This document shows, piece after piece, positions 9,079 through 18,676 of a DNA stretch of 64,000 nt. The stretch's first letter is position 1, and the number at the start of each line of letters is the position of its first letter. The DNA comes from TMED23 sp964639965. Its GTDB lineage: Bacteria > Pseudomonadota > Alphaproteobacteria > Rhodospirillales > UBA2165. The notes under the pieces were generated by a model, which worked only from the letters and a program-made list of their open reading frames with translations, was not told the origin of the DNA and ran no database searches. Location of the stretch: positions 1-64,000 of the forward strand of contig CAZXGI010000008.1 of NCBI GenBank assembly GCA_964639965.1, given 5' to 3'. The translations under genes were made by a program, and so were the position numbers.

Positions 9079-10278
9079 TTATGACGCCTCCTTGGTGGCC
9101 TTAACTATTTTTTCTGCAGCATCACCAAAATCATCTGCTGATATAATAGATAACCCAGATTTTTTTAAAATCTCTTTCCCCCGCTCAACATTTGTACCCT
9201 CAAGCCGAACTACCAATGGAACATTAAGCGAGACATCTTTTGCAGCAGCAACAACCCCCTCGGCTATCACATCACATCGCATAATCCCGCCAAAAATATT
9301 TACTAGAATACCTTCAACATTGGTGTCTGATAAGATAATCTTAAAGGCTGTGGTCACCCGCTCCTTGGTAGCACCACCACCTACATCAAGAAAATTTGCA
9401 GGATCACCTCCATGAAGTTTTATTATATCCATAGTAGCCATAGCCAGTCCTGCGCCATTAACCATACAACCAATGCTACCATCTAATTTAATATAGTTTA
9501 AATCGTGTCGTTCAGCCTCCAATTCTGCAACATCCTGTTCGTCTGCATCACGCATATCTTGAACATCTTTGTGTCGATAAAGGGCATTATCATCGAAGTT
9601 CATTTTTGCATCGAGAGCAACTACTTCGCCCTCCTTTGTAACAACCATTGGATTTATCTCAATTTGACTAGCATCCATCTCCACAAATGCTCGATACATA
9701 GACATTAGAAATTGTACAGCTGATTTAACTTGATCACCAGATAGACCTAGGGTGAAAGCAATGTCACGGGCATGAAAAGCTTTCATTCCTGTGGCCGGGT
9801 CAATGGCAATCGTTTTGATTTTTTCTGGGTTCTTCGCAGCTACCTCTTCAATATCCATTCCCCCCTCTTGACAGGCTATTATCGTCACCCGTGATGTTGA
9901 CCTATCAATCAATAAACTGAGATAAAGCTCGCGATCAATATTGCATCCGTCTTCAATATAAACCCGTTTAACCTCTTTACCTTCTGGACCAGTTTGATGT
10001 GTAACCAATGTAGCACCAAGCATTTGAATAGCTGCCTGCTTAACATCAGAGACTGATTTAACAACTCTCACACCACCTGCGCTTCCAGCCGATTCTTCTT
10101 TAAATCTGCCTTTTCCACGACCCCCCGCATGAATTTGTGATTTAACCACCCAAATTGGGCCGCCCAGCTCCTTTGCGACGGACTCTGCTTCAGCTGCTGT
10201 ATAAGCAACAGCCCCTTTTACTACGCTTACACCACAATTAGACAAAACCTGCTTTGCTTGATACTCATGAATATTCAT
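9079..10278 (-). CDS. sucC: Succinyl-CoA synthetase beta subunit
   Basis: Nucleotide-binding beta subunit of succinyl-CoA synthetase. At 399 residues it is full length. It starts with the characteristic MNIHEYQAKQVLSNCGV, followed by the ATP-grasp domain (VVKSQIHAGGRGKG near residue 45, EINPMVVTKEGEVVALDAK near 205) and the C-terminal ligase domain with GCMVNGAGLAMATMDIIK and NIFGGIMRCDVIA. It pairs with sucD directly downstream and follows mdh by about 50 bases. ATP or GTP preference cannot be settled by eye. Confidence 0.98.
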   Translation of the reverse strand: MNIHEYQAKQVLSNCGVSVVKGAVAYTAAEAESVAKELGGPIWVVKSQIHAGGRGKGRFKEESAGSAGGVRVVKSVSDVKQAAIQMLGATLVTHQTGPEGKEVKRVYIEDGCNIDRELYLSLLIDRSTSRVTIIACQEGGMDIEEVAAKNPEKIKTIAIDPATGMKAFHARDIAFTLGLSGDQVKSAVQFLMSMYRAFVEMDASQIEINPMVVTKEGEVVALDAKMNFDDNALYRHKDVQDMRDADEQDVAELEAERHDLNYIKLDGSIGCMVNGAGLAMATMDIIKLHGGDPANFLDVGGGATKERVTTAFKIILSDTNVEGILVNIFGGIMRCDVIAEGVVAAAKDVSLNVPLVVRLEGTNVERGKEILKKSGLSIISADDFGDAAEKIVKATKEAS

Positions 10279-10331
10279 CTAACAATAATCCCTCGTAACT
10301 TTATTTAATTTCAAATCTTTATGGCTGAAAG

Positions 10332-11339
10332 TCACTTCTTTTTATTAGCGTTCTTACTTGTATTTTTTTTTCTTTCTACAGCTGCCTTCTTTATCAAAGC
10401 TTGGCTTGCCGCAACTAATTTTTTGACCGCCCGAACCGAAGCATTAAATGCCTTCTTTTCGTCAGCATCAAGTTTAACCTCAACAACTTTCTCTACACCT
10501 TTGGCACCGATCACAACTGGCACGCCAACATAAATTCCTTTAACACCATACGGTCCGTTCAAATAGGCTGCACAAGGAAGTATACGTTTCTTATCTTTCA
10601 AATAGGAATCGGCCATTTGAATCGCCGCACTTGCTGGTGCATAATAAGCAGAACCAGTTTTTAATAAACCTACAATCTCCGCTCCCCCGTCACGAGTACG
10701 TTGAACAATCTCATCAAGTTTCTTCTGCGAAATCCATTTCATTTTAACTAAGTCAGTTAATGGGATCCCGGCAACCGTGGAATAACGAACCGAAGGAACC
10801 ATGCTATCACCATGTCCACCCAATACAAACGCCGTAACATCTTCAACTGAAATTTTCATTTCTTCGGCGAGAAAATAACGAAAACGCGCAGAATCCAGCA
10901 CCCCTGCCATGCCCACAACTTTGTTTGTCGGCAAACCACAAGCATCGCGTAACACACCAACCATTACGTCAAGAGGGTTGGTAATACAAATAACAAAAGC
11001 ATTCGGGCAATTTTCTTTGATACCTTGGCCGACCGACAGCATGACATTTGTATTAATACCAATAAGATCATCTCGGCTCATACCCGGTTTACGTGGTATA
11101 CCCGCTGTGACGATAACGACGTCAGACCCTTTAATCGATGAATAGCGATTAGCCCCAACTATTTTTGCATCAAAACCCTCTACTGGCGAGCTCTCCGCTA
11201 AATCCAAAGATTTACCCTGAGGAGTACCTTTGATAATATCAAACATTACAACATCACCAAGCTCTTTCAAACCAGCCAAATGAGCTAAAGTGCCACCTAT
11301 GTTACCAGCTCCTATAAGTGCAATTTTATTTCTAGACAT
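10332..11339 (-). CDS. mdh: Malate dehydrogenase with lysine-rich C-terminal tail
   Basis: NAD-dependent malate dehydrogenase of the LDH-like group used by alphaproteobacteria; it interconverts malate and oxaloacetate. It shows the Rossmann motif ALIGAGNIGGTLAHLAGL, the substrate arginines in GIPRKPGMSRDDLI, CITNPLDVMVG, and the catalytic histidine in LGGHGDSMVPS. The enzyme fold should end near residue 318. After that there is an unusual stretch of about 15 residues rich in lysine and asparagine (RKKNTSKNANKKK), giving 335 residues against the usual 318-322. It is the first gene of the suc cluster. The 188 bases upstream, back to the zapE stop, probably hold its promoter, but I could not fix one. 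Confidence 0.97.
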   Translation of the reverse strand: MSRNKIALIGAGNIGGTLAHLAGLKELGDVVMFDIIKGTPQGKSLDLAESSPVEGFDAKIVGANRYSSIKGSDVVIVTAGIPRKPGMSRDDLIGINTNVMLSVGQGIKENCPNAFVICITNPLDVMVGVLRDACGLPTNKVVGMAGVLDSARFRYFLAEEMKISVEDVTAFVLGGHGDSMVPSVRYSTVAGIPLTDLVKMKWISQKKLDEIVQRTRDGGAEIVGLLKTGSAYYAPASAAIQMADSYLKDKKRILPCAAYLNGPYGVKGIYVGVPVVIGAKGVEKVVEVKLDADEKKAFNASVRAVKKLVAASQALIKKAAVERKKNTSKNANKKK

Positions 11340-11527
11340 TAAATTTTATCCTTCTTCTCAATACCACTTAATACTATCTATAATTAACTTTTGGAATCTC
11401 TAACTCGTCTATTGGCCTTAAATCTAATATAATCATATCATGCTATAACCACGCGGTTCGTAACGCAAAATAAGTTTAAGGGCAAGCACGGAAGGCCCGA
11501 GATGTAACAAAAGCAAAACGATCACTC

Positions 11528-12682
11528 TTAATTATGGTCCTTTTGATAGCCTCCATGCGGCAAAGCAAGATATTTCTTTGATTGCATTTCCATTAACCGA
11601 GAAACTAACCTGTCAAATTCAAAAATACCCTCACCCAAAACGTAAAGTTTCTCGGGCGGCGCATTAGCCGAACAGATGAGGTTAACTTTATTCTCATAAA
11701 GCGCATCAATCAGTGTAATAAAACGTCGGGCCTCATTTTTCTGCGCCTCGTCCATACATGGTATTCTATCTAAGACTAAAGTATGATAACGTTCAGCAAT
11801 AGCAAGATAATCAGCTGCCCCTAGAGCATTTGAACATAAATTTGCAAAACTGCTACGTCCAACACCTGCGGCAGCCATAGATATCGTGACAAACCTGCCT
11901 TTTATTTCGATCTTTTCAGTTTTCGCAGTATAACCTTTTGTCAATTCAGAAAAATAGTGGTCCAATTCTGCATCCGCTTCGTCACCCAACGGTTGATAAT
12001 AAACACGCATATCCAACATTCGTTCCAACCGATAATCTCGCGCACCACCCAGGTGAAAAATATTTAGTCTTTGGCAAATTAAGTCAATGAAAGGCAAAAA
12101 TTTTTCCCGTTGAAGACCTTCTTTATAAAGATCATGTGGCGGGCGATTTGATGTGGTTACGATTACGACACCGCGTTCGAGTAATCCTTTGAATAAACGC
12201 CCCAGAATCATCGCGTCAACAATATTAACGACTTGTAATTCATCAAAACACAGCAGCCAAGCTTCTTCAGAGATTGATTTAACAACGCTTGGTACGGGAT
12301 CACCACCATCAGTATTTTTGCGGCGAAAATCATTAAAACGGCTATGCACGTCTTGCAAGAATGCATGGAAGTGTATGCGTCGTTTTCTTTTTATGTTTAC
12401 GGTTTCGTAAAATAAATCCATTAACATGGATTTACCTCGCCCAACACCTCCATATATGTAAAGTCCCTGGGGCGGTTCGGTAGACCCCCGAAAGAGCCCT
12501 AGGCGTTCTTTCCAGAAGGACCGATGATAGCGAGGGCAATAACCAATCAGGTCACTTTGCAGGAATTGTAGATTTTCAACTAATAATTCCTGAGCTGGAT
12601 CCGCAGACAAACGACCATCGTCAATCCTTCTACGATATAAATCTCCCACTCCATCCAGGTTATTTTTTATTTTTTTTCGCAA
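11528..12682 (-). CDS. zapE: Cell division protein ZapE (AFG1-type ATPase)
   Basis: AFG1/LACE1-type P-loop ATPase. In Escherichia coli, ZapE associates with the Z-ring. At 384 residues it is normal length. Walker A is YGGVGRGKSMLMDLFYE (around residue 80-95). The RIHFHAFLQDVHSR segment that is diagnostic of the family follows. Walker B is LLCFDELQVV, then sensor motif VTTSNRPPHDLYKEGLQR, and near the C-terminus LICSANAPPEKLY and FEFDRLVSRLMEMQS. It lies between sdhB and mdh, a placement seen in many alphaproteobacteria, on the same strand. Gaps of 147 bases upstream and 188 downstream suggest it has its own transcription signals. Confidence 0.95.
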   Translation of the reverse strand: MRKKIKNNLDGVGDLYRRRIDDGRLSADPAQELLVENLQFLQSDLIGYCPRYHRSFWKERLGLFRGSTEPPQGLYIYGGVGRGKSMLMDLFYETVNIKRKRRIHFHAFLQDVHSRFNDFRRKNTDGGDPVPSVVKSISEEAWLLCFDELQVVNIVDAMILGRLFKGLLERGVVIVTTSNRPPHDLYKEGLQREKFLPFIDLICQRLNIFHLGGARDYRLERMLDMRVYYQPLGDEADAELDHYFSELTKGYTAKTEKIEIKGRFVTISMAAAGVGRSSFANLCSNALGAADYLAIAERYHTLVLDRIPCMDEAQKNEARRFITLIDALYENKVNLICSANAPPEKLYVLGEGIFEFDRLVSRLMEMQSKKYLALPHGGYQKDHN

Positions 12683-12829
12683 TATAAATTGCTAATTAAA
12701 TCCAAAACTCCAATTTGTAAAGAGACCAAGGTTCAAATCATTTATGGTAAGTTAATAGTATGAAGGGATTAAGCAGCTAGTAAGCCAGACTGAAATAGAA
12801 AATATTTGATAATTCGAGACAAAGGAATA

Positions 12830-13606
12830 TCACATCCGTTCAATCATCATTTTCTTTGTCGAGGCTATAGCCTTAGCTGGGTTTAAGGACTTAGGGCAAG
12901 TATTTGTGCAATTCATAATAGTATGACACCGATATAATTTAAATGGATCTTCCAGATCATCGAGACGCTCACTGGTGCTCTCGTCGCGCGAATCAGCAAT
13001 CCATCGGTACGCTTGTAGCAATATTGCTGGACCCAAATAACGATCTCCATTCCACCAGTAACTAGGGCACGATGTCTGACAACAAAAACACAAAACACAT
13101 TCCCAAAGTCCATCAAGTTTTTCCCTTTCTTCTGGGCTTTGCAAGTTCTCTCTATTGGGATTCGGGGGTTCAGATTTGATCCAAGGTTTAATAGAAGTTA
13201 ATTGAGAATATGCGGTTGTAAGATCCGGAACCAGGTCTTTAATTACCGGCATATGGGGTAAAGGATATATTGCAATATCACCTCTGATTTCTTCTATACC
13301 TTTCGTACAAGCTAATGTATTTGTTCCATCAACATTCATCGCGCAAGAACCGCATACGCCCTCTCGACAAGATCTTCGGAAAGTTAAAGTCGTATCCATT
13401 TCATTTTTTATTTTGATCAATGCATCAAGCACCATTGGCCCACAGTTATCCATATCAACTTCATAGGTATCCAATTGCGGATTCTTATCCTGGTCAGGGT
13501 CATATCGGTAAACTTTAAATTTCTTCAGGTTTACAGCTCGGCCATTGGCTTTGTGATATTGACCTTTAACAACCTTTGAATTACTGGGAAGCGTAAATTC
13601 AACCAT
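12830..13606 (-). CDS. sdhB: Succinate dehydrogenase iron-sulfur subunit
   Basis: Electron-transfer subunit of complex II carrying [2Fe-2S], [4Fe-4S] and [3Fe-4S] clusters. At 258 residues it is full length. The plant-ferredoxin-like cluster site is SCREGVCGSCAMNVDG. The two C-terminal ferredoxin sites are CVLCFCCQTSCPSYWW and CHTIMNCTNTCPKSLNPAKA. The quinone-site tryptophan/tyrosine pair in PSYWW is present. It is the last gene of sdhCDAB, 26 bases downstream of sdhA. Confidence 0.98.
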   Translation of the reverse strand: MVEFTLPSNSKVVKGQYHKANGRAVNLKKFKVYRYDPDQDKNPQLDTYEVDMDNCGPMVLDALIKIKNEMDTTLTFRRSCREGVCGSCAMNVDGTNTLACTKGIEEIRGDIAIYPLPHMPVIKDLVPDLTTAYSQLTSIKPWIKSEPPNPNRENLQSPEEREKLDGLWECVLCFCCQTSCPSYWWNGDRYLGPAILLQAYRWIADSRDESTSERLDDLEDPFKLYRCHTIMNCTNTCPKSLNPAKAIASTKKMMIERM

Positions 13607-13632
13607 CCTTTTCCTAATATCTTTCTAGCAAC

Positions 13633-15423
13633 TTAATATACTCGAGCTCTAGGTGTAATATATTCGACCTCATCGGTCAGCGTATATTCATGCACCGGTC
13701 GATAACCTAGTTTTACATTCCACCTATCATCAAGCCAAGCTAAAGTATGTTTCATCCAATTCTTGTCATCACGGTCTGGGTAATCTTCATGAGCATGTGC
13801 GCCACGCGACTCCTGCCTAGCCTCAGCGCTAATCATCGTGGTCTTCGCACAAGCCATTAGGTTTTCGAGCTCCAAGGTTTCAACTAAGTCTGAATTCCAA
13901 ATTAATGATTGATCATTAACCTTCAGGTCTACCAATTTATCGGCAGTTTTACTAATTAAATCTACACCTTCTTTTAACACTTCAGACGTTCGAAATACTG
14001 CAGCGTTACTTTGCATAACTCTTTGCATATCTAAACGAACTTCTGCCGTCCCTTGATTTCCACTTGAAAAACGCAAACGATCAAAACGGTCAATTGCGCC
14101 CTCTCCAGCATTTTTCCCAGCTGGCTTTGCTTTAGGACAATCCTTCAAAAGTTCGGTAGCTTTGATAGCGGCGGCACGTCCAAAAACTACAATGTCCAAT
14201 AGCGAGTTTGTACCAAGTCGATTTGCGCCGTGAACTGACACACAAGCCGCCTCACCAATTGCCATCAGGCCTGGACAAATAGCATCGGGATCATTTTTCC
14301 TTGGGCGCAAAACTTCACCATGATAATTTGTTGGAATACCACCCATATTATAATGAACAGTTGGAAGTACTGGTATCGGTTCTTTTGTAGCATCCACCCC
14401 AGAAAAAATTCTGGCCGTTTCTGTAATTCCTGGCAATCGCTTGTTAAGTACTTCTGCACCTAGGTGTTCGAGATGCAGAAATATATGATCTTTATTTACC
14501 CCAACTCCTCTGTTTTCTCTAATCTCGACTGTCATAGAACGGCTAACCACATCTCTAGACGCAAGATCTTTTGCTGTTGGAGCATAACGTTCCATAAAAG
14601 CCTCGCCTTCAGAATTGGTTAGGTAACCACCCTCCCCACGGGCTCCCTCTGTAATTAAACAACCTGCTCCGTAAATACCGGTTGGATGGAATTGCACAAA
14701 TTCCATGTCTTCCATCGGTAACCCCGCTCGCAGCACCATACCATTACCGTCGCCAGTGCATGTATGAGCAGAGGTGGCGGAAAAATAACTCCGCCCATAA
14801 CCACCTGTCGCCAAAACAGTTTGGTGGGCAATAAAACGATGGATCGTGCCATCGGCTAAGTTCCATGCCATCACTCCTCGACATCCCCCGTCGGCATCCA
14901 TAATCAAATCAATTGCAAAATATTCGATAAAGAACTTAGCGTCATATTTTAAGCATTGCTGATATAATGTATGCAAAATAGCATGTCCGGTTCGATCGGC
15001 CGCTGCACAAGCTCTCTCCACTGGCACTTTACCAAAATTGGCCATGTGTCCACCAAAAGGCCTTTGATAGATTGTTCCTTCTTCTGTTCGTGAAAATGGT
15101 ACACCGAAATGTTCCAACTCATGTACAGCAGGGACAGCCTCTTTGCACATATATTCGATAGCATCTTGATCGCCAAGCCAATCAGCACCTTTCACCGTGT
15201 CATACATGTGCCATTGCCAGCTATCTTCTCTCATATTTCCCAGTGCCGCTCCAATACCTCCTTGCGCGGCAACTGTATGTGAACGAGTAGGAAAGACTTT
15301 GGTTACGCAGGCCGTATCTAGCCCTCCAGCCGTCATGCCCAGTGTAGCCCTCAAACCAGCACCGCCAGCTCCCACAACAACCACATCATGAATATGATCT
15401 ATTATTTTATATGAATTCTGCAT
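13633..15423 (-). CDS. sdhA: Succinate dehydrogenase flavoprotein subunit
   Basis: Catalytic subunit of complex II: it oxidises succinate to fumarate and passes electrons to FAD. At 596 residues it has the family's normal length. It shows the FAD-binding VVGAGGAGLRATLGM, the covalent-FAD histidine in TRSHTVAAQGGIGAALGN (His49), the substrate-binding QFHPTGIYGAGCLITEGARGE... region, a catalytic arginine in the DVVSRSMTVEI region, HYNMGGIPTNYHG, and the C-terminal RGAHAHEDYPDRDD. It sits 8 bases after sdhD and 26 before sdhB. Confidence 0.98.
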   Translation of the reverse strand: MQNSYKIIDHIHDVVVVGAGGAGLRATLGMTAGGLDTACVTKVFPTRSHTVAAQGGIGAALGNMREDSWQWHMYDTVKGADWLGDQDAIEYMCKEAVPAVHELEHFGVPFSRTEEGTIYQRPFGGHMANFGKVPVERACAAADRTGHAILHTLYQQCLKYDAKFFIEYFAIDLIMDADGGCRGVMAWNLADGTIHRFIAHQTVLATGGYGRSYFSATSAHTCTGDGNGMVLRAGLPMEDMEFVQFHPTGIYGAGCLITEGARGEGGYLTNSEGEAFMERYAPTAKDLASRDVVSRSMTVEIRENRGVGVNKDHIFLHLEHLGAEVLNKRLPGITETARIFSGVDATKEPIPVLPTVHYNMGGIPTNYHGEVLRPRKNDPDAICPGLMAIGEAACVSVHGANRLGTNSLLDIVVFGRAAAIKATELLKDCPKAKPAGKNAGEGAIDRFDRLRFSSGNQGTAEVRLDMQRVMQSNAAVFRTSEVLKEGVDLISKTADKLVDLKVNDQSLIWNSDLVETLELENLMACAKTTMISAEARQESRGAHAHEDYPDRDDKNWMKHTLAWLDDRWNVKLGYRPVHEYTLTDEVEYITPRARVY

Positions 15424-15431
15424 ACTAGCAA

Positions 15432-15803
15432 TTAGCCCTTAAAACCCAATAATAAACAAAAAAATACACCTAATAGGGCAAAGCATAATGTTAGTATCTT
15501 ATTAGCTGACAAAAGTAAGAGTTTCACCTTTACATTGTGAATATAATCTTCAATTACAACTTGAAGGCCAAGCTGCATATGATAGAACAAAACTACCAAA
15601 AGTAATATCATTAATCCTATATTGCTAGTTGAACTCATCCATTCTCGATAATCAGAATAACTGATATCTTTCATAATAACGGTTGAGAACATGAACCATA
15701 AAGTCAGTGGTACAAGGGCTATAGCCGTCACTCTTTGGATCCAATAGTGGACTGTACCTTCATTGGTGCCCCCTAATCCTCTAAGCTGTTTAAAAAACCT
15801 CAT
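15432..15803 (-). CDS. sdhD: Succinate dehydrogenase membrane anchor subunit
   Basis: Hydrophobic anchor of complex II. It binds haem b and quinone together with SdhC. From the ATG at 15803 it is 123 residues. I prefer this start to an upstream TTG at 15827 because it gives the family N-terminus RFFKQLRGLGGTNEGTVHYW, has a GGAA-type ribosome site about 10 bases upstream, and avoids a 23-base overlap with sdhC. There are three membrane segments, at about residues 25-45, 55-80 and 95-118. The axial haem histidine is probably in VLFYHMQLGLQVVIEDY. It is the second gene of sdhCDAB. Confidence 0.93.
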   Translation of the reverse strand: MRFFKQLRGLGGTNEGTVHYWIQRVTAIALVPLTLWFMFSTVIMKDISYSDYREWMSSTSNIGLMILLLVVLFYHMQLGLQVVIEDYIHNVKVKLLLLSANKILTLCFALLGVFFCLLLGFKG

Positions 15804-15804
15804 G

Positions 15805-16200
15805 CTAAATGTTTCCAAAATATTCAAAACCTACTAGCAAGCTAGCAAGCGTAAATAAAATCGATGCAGAGATAACAACCCATCCTGAGACCCTTACCTG
15901 GCTCATCTCTAACCCTAAACCCAAATCCCAAACCATGTGTCGGATACCATTGCAAAAGTGATAGAAAAGCGCCCACATCCAGCCTATCAAGAATATTTGA
16001 CCAATCCAATGCATGGCAACAGCTTTCGCTAATTCATAATATGCCTCTCCTGCAGATACCGCTCCTAACCACAATACCAACACGAGCGCCCCCGCAGCTA
16101 AGCCTATCCCCGTTATTCTATGCATTATCGATAGAACCGAGGTAATTTGTGGTTTATAAACCTGTAAATGAGGAGAAAGTGGGCGGTTCCGCGTATTCAT
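15805..16200 (-). CDS. sdhC: Succinate dehydrogenase cytochrome b556 subunit
   Basis: First gene of sdhCDAB, encoding the other membrane anchor of complex II (131 residues). The N-terminal signature RPLSPHLQVYKPQITSVLSI is the classic SdhC signature, followed by MHRITGIGLAAG and the haem-ligand region FYHFCNGIRHMVWDLG (His in the YHFCNGIRH helix). Three membrane segments are apparent, at about 30-50, 65-88 and 108-128. It opens the operon after a 228-base non-coding stretch that separates it from asd. Confidence 0.96.
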   Translation of the reverse strand: MNTRNRPLSPHLQVYKPQITSVLSIMHRITGIGLAAGALVLVLWLGAVSAGEAYYELAKAVAMHWIGQIFLIGWMWALFYHFCNGIRHMVWDLGLGLEMSQVRVSGWVVISASILFTLASLLVGFEYFGNI

Positions 16201-16428
16201 GAACTAAACCTTATTTATTTTATTTAAGTCTAATAAGAAAAAAACCTCAAAACAACTATACGCCGGTCTTAGTAAATAAGACTAAAGTCGAGGGACTTCA
16301 AACATATTTTTTAGGATCACTAAATTCGATCAGTAGATTAATCAACCCCGTCAAATTCAATAGAGAAGATAGGAACTATTTAGAATCACTTGTCTAAAGA
16401 AAACAGGTTTCTAGAATAAAGAAATTTT

Positions 16429-17451
16429 CTATCCTAAATGATCTCGTATTAGGGTTTCAGAAATTTGGACCGTATTTAAAGCAGCTCCTTTTCGAAGATT
16501 ATCGGCAACAACCCAAAGATTTAGGCCATTCTCAAGCGTAATATCATCGCGAACCCGGCTAACATAAACAGGATCTTCTCCTGCGCATTCAACTTGGGTA
16601 ACATAACCTTCATCTGCTCTATGATCCACAACAACTACGCCTGGAGCAACGCGCAAAGCTTCCCGAGCCTCTTCGGTCGATATTGGTTTCTCAAATTCAA
16701 TATTGACAGACTCAGCGTGGCCAACAAAAACCGGTACCCGCACACACGTTGCCGTCATCCTAATCTCCGGGTCAAGAATTTTTTTCGTTTCAACCATCAT
16801 TTTCCATTCTTCTTTAGTAAGTCCATCTTCCATGAACATATCAATTTGCGGGATTGCGTTAAAAGCAATCTGTTTAGAAAAGGTTTCTTGAAACTTATGT
16901 TCTGGCTCATTCATATAAATACCCTTGGTCTGGTTGAATAATTCGTCCATCGCCGATTTACCAGCGCCAGAGACTGACTGATATGTTGAAACAACAACCC
17001 GCCGAATTGTTGCTAAGTCGTGTAATGGCTTTAATGCCACGACCAGCTGAATAGTTGAGCAATTTGGATTTGCTATAATATTTCTGTTGCGAAACCCCTC
17101 AATTGCCTCCGGATTTACTTCAGGAACTACCAAAGGAATTTCAGGATCCATACGAAATTGCGATGTATTATCTATAACGACAGCACCTGATATAGTTGCA
17201 CGTGGAACATATTCTTTCGAAACTTTAGCTCCCGGACTAGACAAAACAATATCAGTTTTTTCAAAATCAAATTCGTCCAAATCATGAATTTTTAGAACTT
17301 CATCCTCACCATATGATACTTCTGATCCAACCGATCGAGAAGATGCAATTGCTGTTACATCTCCTTTAGAAACTCCACGTTCAGCTAGGATTTGAAGAAT
17401 TTCACGCCCAACGTTACCAGTTGCCCCAACAATTGCGTATTTATAACCCAT
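16429..17451 (-). CDS. asd: Aspartate-semialdehyde dehydrogenase
   Basis: Reduces beta-aspartyl phosphate to aspartate semialdehyde for lysine/diaminopimelate, threonine and methionine synthesis. I place the start at the ATG at 17451 (340 residues), because a GGAG ribosome site lies 7 bases ahead of it; an in-frame ATG five codons upstream would put that site inside the gene. Motifs are the NADP-binding AIVGATGNVGREIL, DNTSQFR, and the catalytic cysteine in IANPNCSTIQLV (Cys131). The substrate arginine and catalytic histidine lie around RVPVFVGHAESVNIEF. It is the last gene of the leuCDB-asd group, 84 bases after leuB. Confidence 0.97.
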   Translation of the reverse strand: MGYKYAIVGATGNVGREILQILAERGVSKGDVTAIASSRSVGSEVSYGEDEVLKIHDLDEFDFEKTDIVLSSPGAKVSKEYVPRATISGAVVIDNTSQFRMDPEIPLVVPEVNPEAIEGFRNRNIIANPNCSTIQLVVALKPLHDLATIRRVVVSTYQSVSGAGKSAMDELFNQTKGIYMNEPEHKFQETFSKQIAFNAIPQIDMFMEDGLTKEEWKMMVETKKILDPEIRMTATCVRVPVFVGHAESVNIEFEKPISTEEAREALRVAPGVVVVDHRADEGYVTQVECAGEDPVYVSRVRDDITLENGLNLWVVADNLRKGAALNTVQISETLIRDHLG

Positions 17452-17535
17452 TTTTGTTCTCCACAATCCCTCAGTGAAATATGGAAAAAGGGGCGTATGT
17501 TGCTCTTCCCCTTTTCCAAATCGAAGATTTAATAA

Positions 17536-18645
17536 TTAAACTGCTAATTTATCGAGTTCATTGATGATAGCATCACCCATTTCAGTAGTAGAAACATGCG
17601 TCATTCCATCACCCTTAATATCAGCAGTACGTAACCCTTGATCGAGTACATTCTGAACTGCCTGATCAACAAAATCAGCATCTTCAAACATATCAAACGA
17701 GTACCGTAACAACATCGAAAAACTGAGAATTTGCGCCAATGGATTAGCTATACCTTGGCCAGATATATCTGGAGCCGAACCGTGTACAGGCTCGTAAAGT
17801 GCAGCTTGTCGTCCACTTTTGTCAGGAGCTCCTAATGAAGCAGATGGAAGCATTCCCAATGAACCTGTTAACATAGCCGCACAATCCGACAAAATATCAC
17901 CAAACATATTTGTTGTTACAATTACATCAAATTGTTTTGGATTACGAACTAACTGCATTGCTGCATTATCAACATACATGTGGCTAAGTTCAATTTCTGG
18001 ATAATCTTCCCCTATCTTAACCATCTCTTCTCGCCACATGACCGTTGATTCTAAAACATTTGCCTTATCAATTGAACAAACCCGATTAGTGCGTTTTTTT
18101 GCCAAATCCATAGCAACGCGCCCAATTCGTTGGATTTCAGATGTGTTATAGGTTAACGTGTTAAAGCCTCTCCGTTCGCCGTCATCCGTATCTTCAATAC
18201 CGCGGGGCTCACCAAAATAAATCCCTCCAGTAAGCTCCCTTATTATCATAATATCGAGGCCTTTAACGATATCAAGTTTTAGCGTAGACGCTTCTGCCAA
18301 AGCGTCAAAAACAATAGCTGGGCGCAAATTAGCAAACAAACCCAACTCTTTACGTATACCCAAAAGCCCTCTCTCAGGCTGAATCTCAAAGGGCAAAATT
18401 TCCCATTTCGGTCCGCCAACTGCACCTAAAAGAATGGCATCAGCCGCATGAGCAGCTTCAAGTGTCTCGTTTGGCAATGGCATCCCAGTTTTATCGATAG
18501 CAGCACCACCAATCAAACCCTCACTGATATCAAAAGTCACCCCACGGCGTTTATCCATCCAATCAATTACACGCCGAACCTCGGCCATTATCTCAGGGCC
18601 TATTCCGTCACCGGGTAAAAGCAATAATTTACTATTAGCAGACAT
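17536..18645 (-). CDS. leuB: 3-isopropylmalate dehydrogenase
   Basis: NAD-dependent oxidative decarboxylation of 3-isopropylmalate in leucine synthesis. From the ATG at 18645 it is 369 residues. A further ATG six codons upstream is less likely, because the AAGAGAG ribosome site lies between the two. Motifs are LLPGDGIGPEIMAEVRR, the substrate-binding RELTGGIYFGEPRG with the tyrosine, the catalytic lysine in IDKANVLESTVMWR, the metal aspartates in TNMFGDILSDCAAML, and the NAD-binding EPVHGSAPDISGQGIANP. It follows leuD by 31 bases. Confidence 0.97.
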   Translation of the reverse strand: MSANSKLLLLPGDGIGPEIMAEVRRVIDWMDKRRGVTFDISEGLIGGAAIDKTGMPLPNETLEAAHAADAILLGAVGGPKWEILPFEIQPERGLLGIRKELGLFANLRPAIVFDALAEASTLKLDIVKGLDIMIIRELTGGIYFGEPRGIEDTDDGERRGFNTLTYNTSEIQRIGRVAMDLAKKRTNRVCSIDKANVLESTVMWREEMVKIGEDYPEIELSHMYVDNAAMQLVRNPKQFDVIVTTNMFGDILSDCAAMLTGSLGMLPSASLGAPDKSGRQAALYEPVHGSAPDISGQGIANPLAQILSFSMLLRYSFDMFEDADFVDQAVQNVLDQGLRTADIKGDGMTHVSTTEMGDAIINELDKLAV

Positions 18646-18676
18646 CGTTTCTCTCTTAAACAAAGTTTAATCTTGA

